Shown piece by piece: positions 9,661 through 18,470 of a stretch of DNA of 64,000 nucleotides. The DNA is from Lepisosteus oculatus. Lineage: Eukaryota > Chordata > Actinopteri > Semionotiformes > Lepisosteidae. The position numbers and the translations under genes are program-made. The notes below the pieces were generated by a model. That model was not told where the DNA came from, made no database searches, and worked only from the letters and a program-made list of their open reading frames with translations. The DNA lies in assembly GCF_040954835.1 (NCBI RefSeq), contig NC_090709.1:38870776-38934775 (forward strand), in the 5' to 3' direction. Numbering within the stretch: the stretch's first letter is position 1; every line of letters begins with the position of its first letter.

Positions 9661-10600
9661 ACCTGTGTAAAACTGTGCTGAACTCTCTCAACTTGCTTAG
9701 ACCAGTTATTAAATCTCGCTAACAAAAACTGACAGTATCAGAAAACTGTACAAATTTCATATTAAATGCACCTTTGTGAACGTGCTGTATGTTGGCCACA
9801 TCCTTCCTGCTCCCTAGCTGCTGTACACACACATGAAATGGGCTCTCCTACCAACCTTAATCCTTTCTGGTCTTTTTGAACTGGCGTCTGTATTTCAATC
9901 GAAGCCTCACTGTCGCGTGTTTGACTGTTCAGAACAGTTTGACTTTCTGCTGGTCCGCTCCTCTGTTGTGAGAGAGCACTGTCTCCTTCTCCAAGGGATC
10001 AGCCAGGAAGGAGACGGGTCATAAACACGGGCACTGATGTGGGTCTCCTCCACAAGTCCCATCCAGCAAGCACAGGTTGTGCAGCACATTTCACCCCAGA
10101 ACTGTTCAACATCTGTGTGCTGAGCTGACAAGTAAGTAGTGTTTGTGGGTAAAACAGTCTTGAAATCGAGCTGTTGAATTCAGTTCACCTGCACTCGTTC
10201 AGATCGCAAACACAGCCTGTGACACAGCATGTCCTCCAGAAATATAAGACCTGCAGGAATGTCTCTTTTATGTGTGATTTTCCATCAAATTTACTGCTTT
10301 TTTCCACAATATTTAAGGAATCTAAAAAATGTTGCTGTATTGGTTTCATGAAAATATTTAACATGAGTATAGTAGCAACATCTCTTGGTCAAGAGCATGT
10401 TTACAGTGTAAGAGGGCTGCTTTCATGACTCTGATGTTTTGTTGCCTCGTTCTGAACTGCAGACCGTGATGGTGATATGGTGTTGCTCAGACACAACATT
10501 GTTTCATCTCTGTTGTGAAGTGGAGGTTGTACAGGTGGTAGTTTCATTGTCGTGTGAAACACACTCATCATCAACGATTCAGTATAACCTGGAAATGTAA
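9661..10600. other. Single-copy segment of left arm
   Basis: AT-balanced sequence not built of repeats. Small open frames (9833-10024, 10174-10428) are also present in the mirror arm with a few changes. I recognise no protein family in them, and no splice or start context supports coding. Confidence 0.6.
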
Positions 10601-12400
10601 AAATAGTGTTGAGGTTCTCCTGTAATACTGACTGTGACGTGTGCTGAACTAATCAGCTGTACTGAGCTTTGATTCTGAAAGGTGTACTGAACTCTGACCT
10701 CTACTGTTGTAACTCAGACCTGTGTAATGACCCTCACATGTACTGTTGGTGTTCTCAGACCTGTATACTGAACTCTGCCTCTGTACTGTTATAACACTGA
10801 TCTATGTACTGAACTCTGCTCCTGTCCTGTTGTAACTCAGACCTGTGTACTAAGCTTTCCCCTGTATTTTGCTGTAATATTGAAGTCTGTGTTCTGAGCT
10901 CTTGTGTACTATACTTGTGTATTATATATACAATATACTTTTATATTGTAATAATCAGAACTGTGTGCTAAGCTCATAGCTGTACATTGTACTGTAGTAC
11001 TTGGCTCTGTTTCCTGAACTCACATGTACTGTTGTAATACTGAAATGTGTGTAATGACTCAACCTGTGTGCTGAACTTTCGCTTGTATTGCTGTTACTGT
11101 CTTGTGTGCTGTACTGAGCTTCAGTTGTTTAAACTTATGTACTGAACTGTTCCTGTACTGTTGTGATTCTCAGACCTGTATACTGATCTGTGTTCCTGTA
11201 CTGTTGTAACATTGAGAGCTGTGTACTGAACTCACTTGTACTGTGTACTAAACTCTGCTGCTGTACAGCTGTAATACTCAAGTGTGTGTAGTGACCCTAA
11301 CCTGTATTGTTGAAGTTGTCAGATTGTATATTGAACTCTCTGTACAGCTGTAACACTCTGTTCTGTCTTGACCTCTCGCCTGTACTAAGCTTTATTTTTG
11401 CAGTGTATATACTGAATTCTGCTCCTGTACTGTTGTAATACTCAGCCCTGTGTGTTAATCTTTCCCCTGTATTGTGCTGTAATATTCAAGCCTGTGGTCT
11501 GACCTCTTACATGTACTATTGCAATACTCGGGCCTGTGTGCTAAGCTCTTACCTGTACATGGTACTGTAGTACTCAAATCTGTCCTGAACTCATATGTAC
11601 TGTTGTCTTACTGAGAGCTGTGTATTGAACTCACTTGTACCGAGTTTATATTTTAAAACTTCTACTGAACTCTGCTCCTGTACACCAGTGGTACTCGGAC
11701 ATAATGACCCTCACCTGTATTGTTGGAGTTGTCAGATTGCTTTTGTACTCTGCTTCTGTGTTTTTATAGTACTTTGAGCTACAGCCTGAACTCCCACCTG
11801 TACTGAGCTTTAATGCTGAAACAAGTACTGAACTCTGCTCTTGTACTGCTGTAATACTCAGCCCTGTGTCCTAAGCTTTCCACTGTACTATTCTGCTGTA
11901 ATATTCAAGTCTGTGCTCTGAGCTCTTATATGTACTGTTGTAATCAGAATTGTTTAATGTCTTAGCTTCATGTTGTACTATAGTACCTCCATCTCTCATA
12001 CTGAACTCTCACCTGTGTATCTCACAGTATAGTGTTGTAGTGCTTACATTGGTGGGCTGCGGCCGTAGCTGTGGGTTAGTGTATTACTCAACCCTGTCAC
12101 CTGCCTGTGCTTGTAGTGTTGTGATGCTTTTATTTGTGTGCTGACTTCTGTATGGGGGTTTTGATTTCTCACCTGTAGTGCTGTGCTAGTCTGACTGGTG
12201 TTGCCCTCTCATGTGTATTGCAGTATTACTCAAATGTGTCCTCTGCTCTCACATGCTGTAGTAATGCTCTACCCTGCTCCTGCGCTCTGAGCCCTGGACT
12301 TGTAGTTTGCAGACCTGTGTCTTTAACTACTCACCTGTCCTCTGCTGTCATATTTACACACAGACCTTTACTTGGTGTTGTGGTACAGCACCCTCACTGC
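10601..12400. repeat. Degenerate 40-50 bp repeat, second block (left arm)
   Basis: This continues the family seen at 8481-9660 (GTACTGAACTCTGCTCCTGT, ACTGTTGTAATACTCAG and variants). Units are heavily diverged. The mirror counterpart is about 18470-20290. Confidence 0.85.
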
Positions 12401-12702
12401 CTCTGATCTGACCTCTTTTGAAAACAATCAAGTCAAGAGCAGAGCTGGTGGAGCTGTGAATAAAGTCACTATGGGGAGGTGGTGAATATTAACTCAGGGG
12501 CTGGTCACACCACATCTCATGATTCTCACAGGCAGGGGGATGGTCTTCTCTCCTGTCACTGTACCCAAACCCCCACGCTGCAGCCTCAGACAGAAAGGAA
12601 AGGGGCACCCTTATTAAAGTCACAGCTTCTGTTTGAAATCACTGCAGCAAGAGGTGTCTGGCTCAGAGATGGAGGGAGGTGAGAGGCACTTACAGCCTTT
12701 AG

Positions 12703-12715
12703 CCAGCAGAGGGCA
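12703..12715 (+). promoter_or_regulatory. CTCF-like motif, left arm
   Basis: CCAGCAGAGGGCA matches the CTCF core CCASYAGRKGGCR at every position. The mirrored copy at 17956-17968 is on the opposite strand, so the two motifs point towards each other across the palindrome centre. Occupancy is unknown. Confidence 0.55.
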
Positions 12716-12765
12716 GGGTGTCTCTAAACATCTGCCTCTTCCCCTGCCCCTTGATTCTCCAGCAG

Positions 12766-12813
12766 AGTGATCCCCTCCAGGCTGCACTACAGTTCAGCCT
12801 GGAGGGGATCACT
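12766..12813. repeat. Perfect 19-bp inverted repeat (hairpin), left arm only
   Basis: AGTGATCCCCTCCAGGCTG (12766-12784) is followed after 10 bases by its exact reverse complement (12795-12813). The mirror arm near 17880 has only one of the two halves and lacks the second 25-bp stretch. Confidence 0.9.
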
Positions 12814-13435
12814 GCACTTCCCAGCAGGCCATGAGGGAATGGTGGCCAACAGGCTGCCTCCCCTGGGTTACTGATGCAGCTGTTAATTCTAGGCTGTAGC
12901 CAGTGTGTATAATAAGGGGGGTGGAGTAGAGCTCATGCAGAGGGCTGGGAGAACTGCATCACCCACAAGGACCTGCTCCATTCAGTCACCTGACCCCTGG
13001 GACAAAGATGATTGGTCAGAAGACATTTGAAAAGCAGGCAGTGACAGAGGGCAGTAGTGCTGTTGGAGGAGCAGAGCTAGAAAAGAGCTCTCGCCTCCAT
13101 CACAGAAACCGATCTGGGACAGTTTGCAGGCCTACTGCTCAGTGGTCCTGGTGTTCAGGGCGCTGCAGGGGAGGGGGGCTGGTGACCCTCTGATGGGATT
13201 CACTCTGGGAGAATGAGGAAACAAGTAACAGCTGATCCTCATGACTGCTCTCACCTCCTGGCCAGGGGAGTCTCTCACACAGAAGCTAAACCCAGTAGTT
13301 TTTCATCTTTTTCAGCTCTGAGGGGACAAGGGACCTGCCCTGACCCACTGTGCAGTTCACAGTCCCCATCCTCCTACTGCAGCTGAGGCACAGCTGGACA
13401 GCTCTCAGGACAGACACTCACAGCCACAAGGTAAG

Positions 13436-13915
13436 GAAACAGGGCTCTTTATTCACAGTTTGAGATGAAGCGTTCCAGAAACCACAAGACAAACCTCTAG
13501 TTCTTCTCCCAACTGTAGCTAGACGTGCAGTCGGCTTCCCCAGGCCTCTGTGAAGACAAGTCAGACTCCCAGCTCCCAGGCTCAGCAGTCAGACCTCCTC
13601 CCCCGACACAGCTCAGCTCTGCAGCTCTTCCCTCCTGCTCTGCTCAGCACAACTGCTCTCTGTCCCCAGCAGCACCAGACTGAAGGCCTCCCCTCCTGCC
13701 TTTTAACTGTCTCCCCACCAATCGTCTTCCACCAATTAGGCAGGTGATTATAGGCTGCAGGTTGTTCTCCTGGGCCTCGTTGGGGATGATCCCATGTAAA
13801 AATCAGACTGTTAAACGAGGGCTGGAGCTTGTTTTGGGTCTCAGGATTAATCTTGCTGGATGTCTTACAGGCTCCCCTGTGTTGGGGCTCAGTTGTTCCT
13901 AAAAAATCAATCAAA
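13436..13915 (-). mobile_element. LTR-like segment, left arm
   Basis: Read on the minus strand there is a TTAAAAGG TATA-like box, an AG/GC-rich transcribed-looking stretch and AATAAA (complement at 13448-13453), followed by GAGCCCTGTTTCCTTACC. The spacing of TATA-like box, about 250 bp, then polyadenylation signal resembles U3-R-U5 of an LTR. No flanking retroviral-type genes or TG...CA ends were found. The mirror copy is 16790-17275. Confidence 0.4.
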
Positions 13916-13970
13916 ATAAAAGTGTAATTATGTGACTATTTGTGCAAATTAAATGAAAACCAAGCATCTT

Positions 13971-14041
13971 CTTTTCTACAGGTTTTGATCCCACAGCCTC
14001 TGTGTTAGAAGCCCAGAGCTCTTCCACTGCGCCACAGTGTC
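13971..14041 (-). mobile_element. tRNA-like module L1 (tRNA-Arg(TCT)-like)
   Basis: On the minus strand, A box TGGCGCAGTGG is followed by an anticodon-like CTTCTAA loop and a degenerate B box GGATCAAAACC. The sequence follows vertebrate tRNA-Arg(TCT) closely through the D and anticodon arms, but the T stem and acceptor stem do not pair, so it is a pseudogene or SINE head. Confidence 0.7.
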
Positions 14042-14140
14042 TCTGTGAGTCTGGGGCTCCTGTGTGCTCTTGGCCTTCCCAGCTCAGGGTTCGAGACTGA
14101 GGGATAAAAGACAGACCGAATGAGCTCTCCTTCAGGACAG

Positions 14141-14214
14141 GAGCCAGTGGACGAGTGGAGATGGTGCTGAGTTCCTGAGCACAAGGTTGTGGGTTCAAGT
14201 CCTGGCTGAGAGCT
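14141..14214 (+). mobile_element. tRNA-like module L2
   Basis: A-box-like TGGACGAGTGG at 14148 and B box GGTTCAAGTCC (about 14191-14201) lie at tRNA spacing. The arms pair poorly. It faces module L1 in the opposite orientation; L1+L2 look directly duplicated as L3+L4 about 370 bp further on. Confidence 0.65.
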
Positions 14215-14340
14215 GAGGTGAATTTGCAGTGTGATCCTCCCCAGCAGTGAGAGGGTGAGAAGTAAAAGCCCACAGCCCTTGTGTCTTTATTTATCAGCGT
14301 GTTACTGTTCACAAGAATTAAATTAACAAAAGCTCCTGGT

Positions 14341-14407
14341 CCTTCCAGGATTTGAACCCACAACCTCCAGGCAGAAGTCCAGAGCTCTTCCCCTGAGCCA
14401 CAGCATG
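14341..14407 (-). mobile_element. tRNA-like module L3
   Basis: On the minus strand, TGGCTCAGGGG (A box) and GGTTCAAATCC (B box) flank a GACTTCTGCC anticodon region. It is similar to L1 but diverged. Stem pairing is incomplete. Confidence 0.68.
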
Positions 14408-14507
14408 TCTTTGTAGGTGTGGGGCTCCTGTGGGCTCTTGGTCTTCTTCCCAGTTCAGGGCTGAAACGGAGGGATAAGAGACAGACCGAATCCCTCTCCA
14501 CTCCGGG

Positions 14508-14578
14508 CAGCAGACGGAGGAGTGGAGATGGTGCTGGGCTCATGACCGCAAGGTTGTGGGTTCAAATCCTGGCTGGTC
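14508..14578 (+). mobile_element. tRNA-like module L4 (CAT-type loop)
   Basis: CGGAGGAGTGG at 14515, an anticodon-like loop CTCATGA and B box GGTTCAAATCC at 14559-14569. The stems are imperfect, so a functional tRNA is not claimed. Confidence 0.65.
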
Positions 14579-14582
14579 CCTG

Positions 14583-15300
14583 GTAAGTATCACCCAGGTG
14601 AGTATCCAAGGTAAGTATGTGGGCTGGGTAGACAGGAGGGGTAGACAGGGCTAGGCAGGAGGGTGGGACAGTCAGGTTGAGAGGGTGGGGTAGGTAGGAC
14701 AGGCAGGGCCAGGTAGTGCAGGTAGGAGGAGGGTGGGGTAGACAGGCCCAGCTAGCAGGTGGGGGCAGGTCAGCTGAGAGAGGACAGGCAGGGCTGGGAG
14801 GTGCAGGCAGGGGGTTAGGTAGAGGGGGTAGATAGGGGTAGACAGGTGCAGGCAGCAGGAGGTGGGTGGGGTAGGCAGGACCAGGTAGGGTAGAATAGCA
14901 GGGGGGTGGGGTAGGTTAGGGGAGACAGGGGGTTAGGTAGAGCTGGGAGGGGCAGGCAGGATCAGGTGAGGTAGGAGGTGGCCTGGGCTGAGGAGGAGAG
15001 AGTAAGAGAAGGAGCAGAGAGGAGCCCAGGCCACAGGGGGGTCAGATAGGGGGGGTAGAGGAGGGTCAGGTGAGGTAGGAGGTGGCCTGGGCTGAGAAGG
15101 AGTGGAGAAGAGCCCAGGCCACGGGGGGGTGGTCAGGTAGGGTAGAGAAGGTAGGCAGGGCTAGGAGAGGAGGTGGGTGGGGTAGGCAGGAGCAGGCAGC
15201 CTAGAATAGGGGGTGGGGGTAGGTTAGGGGAGGAGGGTAGGCAGGAGCAGGCAGAATAGGGGGTGGGGGAGGAGGGTGTGGACAGGTAGGGGGAGAAGAG
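14583..15300. repeat. G-rich GGTAGGCAGG-type repeat, inner left arm
   Basis: Irregular units such as GGGGTAGGCAGGACCAGGTA and GGTAGACAGGGCTAGGCAGG show strong strand asymmetry (G on +, C on the mirrored right side). A CCTGGGCTGAGGAGGAGAGA block appears twice. No gene. Confidence 0.9.
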
Positions 15301-15314
15301 GTGGGCTGATGTTT

Positions 15315-15455
15315 TTTTTTTCCATGTTCTCCCCCCCCCCCCCCAACCCCCCATTAGTAACTAGTGTCATTAAATACTATATAAAAAAAAAGATATTACA
15401 GATACTAATTATTTATATATATTACACAGATCGGGGGGGGGGGGGGGGGGTGAGA
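15315..15455. repeat. Centre of the palindrome: C tract, AT-rich spacer, G tract
   Basis: A T9 run and a C14-15 tract (about 15331-15345) lead into an AT-rich spacer of about 80 bp (15351-15430), then a G18 tract (about 15434-15451). The outer sequences GTGGGCTGATGTTT and AAACATCAGCCCAC are mirror partners. The spacer itself is not clearly self-complementary. Confidence 0.9.
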
Positions 15456-16080
15456 AACATCAGCCCACTCTCCCCCTACCTGTCAACACCCCCACATCCT
15501 CATCCTCCACCACCTACCCCACCCCCTATTCTACCTGCTCCTGCCTACCCCACCCACCTCCTCCTGCCTGCCTCTCCTAACCCTGCCTACCTACCCTAAC
15601 CCCCCCTATCTGACCCCCCCTGTGGCCTGGGCTCCTCTCTGCTCCTTCTCTTACTCTCTCCTCCTCAGCCCAGGCCACCTCCTACCTCACCTGATCCTGC
15701 CTGCCCCTCCCAGCTCTACCTAACCCCCTGTCTCCCCTAACCTACCCCACCCCCCTGCTATTCTACCCTACCCCACCCCCCTGCTATTCTACCCTACCTG
15801 GTCCTGCCTACCCCACCCACCTCCTGCTGCCTGCACCTGTCTACCTCTCCTAGCCCTGCCTACCCCCTCTACCTAACCCCCTGCCTGCACCTCCCAGCCC
15901 TGCCTGTCCTCTCTCAGCTGACCTGCCCCTGCCCCCACCTGCTAGCTGGGCCTGTCTACCCCACCCTCCTCCTACCTGCACTACCTGGCCCTGCCTGTCC
16001 TACCTACCCCACCCTCTCAACCTGACTGTCCCACCCTCCTGCCTAGCCCTGTCTACCCCTCCTGTCTACCCAGCCCACAT
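15456..16080. repeat. C-rich repeat, inner right arm
   Basis: Complement of the left-arm G-rich block: CCTACCCCACCCCCCTGCTA appears tandemly, with CAGCCCAGGCCACCTCC. A small local duplication (ATTCTACCCTACC twice near 15760-15800) is not present in the left arm at the same place. Confidence 0.85.
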
Positions 16081-16118
16081 ACTTACCTTGGATACTCACC
16101 TGGGTGATACTTACCAGG

Positions 16119-16192
16119 GACCAGCCAGGATTTGAACCCACAACCTTGCGGTCATGAGCCCAGCACCGTCTCCACTCCTCCGTCTGCTGCCC
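16119..16192 (-). mobile_element. tRNA-like module R4
   Basis: Mirror of L4: the complement of GGTTCAAATCC lies at about 16129-16139 and the loop contains CTCATGA on the minus strand. Confidence 0.65.
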
Positions 16193-16289
16193 GGAGCGGA
16201 GAGGGATTCGGTCTGTCTCTTATCCCTCCGTTTCAGCCCTGAACTGGGAAGAAGACCAAGAGCCCACAGGAGCCCCACACCTACAAAGA

Positions 16290-16357
16290 CACACTGTGGC
16301 TCAGGGGAAGAGCTCTAGACTTCCGCCTGGAGGTTGTGGGTTCAAATCCTGGAAGGA
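16290..16357 (+). mobile_element. tRNA-like module R3
   Basis: Mirror of L3: A box TGGCTCAGGGG at 16297 and B box GGTTCAAATCC at 16339-16349. The loop reads GACTTCCGCC here, one change from L3. Confidence 0.68.
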
Positions 16358-16484
16358 CCAGGAGCTTTTGTTAATTTAATTTTTGTGAACAGTAACACAC
16401 TGATAAATAAAGACACAAGGGCTGCGGGCTTTTACTTCTCACCCTCTCACTGCTGGGGAGGATCACACTGCAAATTCATCTCAG

Positions 16485-16557
16485 CTCTCAGCCAGGACTT
16501 GAACCCACAACCTTGTGCTCAGGAGCTCAGCACCATCTCCACTCCTCCACTGGCTCC
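16485..16557 (-). mobile_element. tRNA-like module R2
   Basis: Mirror of L2: on the minus strand, A-box-like TGGAGGAGTGG and B box GGTTCAAGTCC. Stem pairing is poor. Confidence 0.62.
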
Positions 16558-16655
16558 TGTCCTGAAGGAGAGCTCATTCGGTCTGTCTTTTATCCCTCAG
16601 GCTCGAACCCTGAGCTGGGAAGGCCAAGAGCACACAGGAGCCCCAGACTCACAGA

Positions 16656-16726
16656 GACACTGTGGCGCAGTGGAAGAGCTCTGGGCTTCTAACACAGAGG
16701 CTGTGGGATCAAAACCTGTAGAAAAC
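16656..16726 (+). mobile_element. tRNA-like module R1 (tRNA-Arg(TCT)-like)
   Basis: Mirror of L1, readable directly on +: GACACTG, A box TGGCGCAGTGG at 16663, loop CTTCTAA, then GTGGGATCAAAACC. The D and anticodon arms match tRNA-Arg(TCT); the acceptor stem is lost. Confidence 0.7.
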
Positions 16727-16789
16727 AAGATGCTTGGTTTTCATTTAATTTGCACAAATATTCACATAATTAAACTTTTATTTTGATTG

Positions 16790-17275
16790 ATTTTTTAGGA
16801 ACAACTGAGCCCCAACACAGAGGAGCCTGTAGGACATCCAGCAAGATTAATCCTGAGACCCAAAACAAGCTCCTGCCCTCGTTTAAGTCTGATTTTTATA
16901 GGGGATCATCCCCAACGAGGCCCAGGAGAACAACCTGCAGCCTATAATCACCTGCCTAATTGGTGGAAGACGATTGGTGGGGAGACAGTTAAAAGGCAGG
17001 AGGGGAGGCCTTCAGTCTGGTGCTGCTGGGGACAGAGAGCAGTTGTGCTGAGCAGAGCAGGAGGGAAGAGCTGCAGAGCTGAGCTGTGTCGGGGGAGGAG
17101 GTCTGACTGCTGAGCCTGGGAGCTGGGAGTCTGACTTGTCTTCACAGAGGCCTGGGGAAGCCGACTGCACGTCTAGCTACAGTTGGGAGAAGAACTAGAG
17201 GTTTGTCTTGTGGTTTCTGGAACGCTTCATCTCAAACTGTGAATAAAGAGCCCTGTTTCCTTACCTTGTGGCTGT
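16790..17275 (+). mobile_element. LTR-like segment, right arm
   Basis: Mirror of 13436-13915: TTAAAAGGCAGG near 16989 and AATAAA at 17242-17247, then GAGCCCTGTTTCCTTACC. A 65-codon frame here is identical in both arms on the respective strands, but it covers the LTR-like leader and is not credited as a gene. Confidence 0.4.
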
Positions 17276-18470
17276 GAGTGTCTGTCCTGAGAGCTGTCCA
17301 GCTGTGCCTCAGCTGCAGTAGGAGGAGGATGGGGACTGTGAACTGCACAGTGGGTCAGGGCAGGTCCCTTGTCCCCTCAGAGCTGAAAAAGATGAAAAAC
17401 TACTGGGTTTAGCTTCTGTGTGAGAGACTCCCCTGGCCAGGAGGTGAGAGCAGTCATGAGGATCAGCTGTTACTTGTTTCCTCATTCTCCCAGAGTGAAT
17501 CCCATCAGAGGGTCACCAGCCCCCCTCCCCTGCAGCGCCCTGAACACCAGGACCACTGAGCAGTAGGCTTGCAAACTGTCCCAGATCGGTTTCTGTGTTG
17601 GAGGCGAGAGCTCTTCTCTACCTCTGCTCCTCCAACAGCACTACCGCCCTCTGTCACTGCCTGCTTTTCAAATGTCTTCTGACCAATCATCTCTGTCCCA
17701 GGGGTCAGGTGACTGAATGGAGCAGGGCCTTGTGGGTGATGCAGTTCTCCCAGCCCTCTGCATGAGCTCTACTCCACCCCCCTCATTATACACACTGGCT
17801 ACAGCCTAGAATTAACAGCTGCATCAGTAACCCAGGGGAGGCAGCCTATTGGCCACCATTCCCTCATGGCCTGCTGGGAACTGTAGTGCAGCCTGGAGGG
17901 GATTACTCTGCTGGAGAATCAAGGTGGGGGAAGAGGCAGATGCTTAGAGACACCCTGCCCTCTGCTGGCTAAAGGCTGTAAGTGCCTTTCCCCTCCCTCC
18001 ATCTCTGAGCAAGATGCCTCTTGGTGCAGTGATTTCAAACAGAAGCTGTGACTTTAATAAGGGTGCCCCTTTCCTTTCTGTCTGAGGCTGCAGCGTGGGG
18101 CTTTGGGTACAGTGACAGGAGAGAACACTGGCCCTGTGCCTGTGAGAATCATGAGATGTGGTGTGGCCAGCCCCTGAGTTAATATTCACCACCTCCGCAT
18201 AGTGACTTTATTCACAGCTCCACCAGCTCTGCTCCTGACACGGCTGTTCTCCAGTCAGGTTGCTTTTCATGATCAAGATGACACCAGGACCCCTGCGAGT
18301 TGTGCAAATAACAGGCACAGCTTTGTGCTGGAGTACAGAGAGCCCCAGGGGTGAACTTACCCACATTGAGTTCAGAGTCCTTACACCTGACCCCATCTGT
18401 AATCAGGAAATTATGATAAATCTGATACACCAGTCAGTCACTGTGCTGCCACAACACAGATAAAAGCTGT
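17276..18470. other. Unique segment of right arm
   Basis: Mirror of 12400-13435 with no supported gene. It contains CTCF-like motif 17956-17968. About 18210-18460 is less similar to the left arm than its surroundings. Confidence 0.55.
17956..17968 (-). promoter_or_regulatory. CTCF-like motif, right arm
   Basis: The complement reads CCAGCAGAGGGCA, a full match to CCASYAGRKGGCR, convergent with the left-arm motif. Confidence 0.55.

Larger units (their letters stand above)
12401..13435. other. Unique segment of left arm
   Basis: Mostly single-copy DNA without a supported gene. It contains the CTCF-like motif at 12703 and the hairpin at 12766-12813. Mirrored at about 17270-18240. Confidence 0.6.
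7740..15350 (+). repeat. Left arm of a giant inverted repeat (about 7.6 kb)
   Basis: This arm is the approximate reverse complement of 15430-23015. Paired landmarks: 8281-8300 with about 22380-22398, 9833-10024 with 20855-21046, 12479 with 18192, and 13550-13747 with 16948-17145 (this last pair encodes an identical 65-residue frame). Other segments differ by a few percent plus indels. Element order is fully mirrored. The outer end lies inside a 93-bp minisatellite. Confidence 0.93.

Noticed and set aside
13971..16726. Functional tRNA genes
   Set aside because: A and B boxes are present, but acceptor and T stems do not pair in any of the eight, so only tRNA-like modules are claimed.
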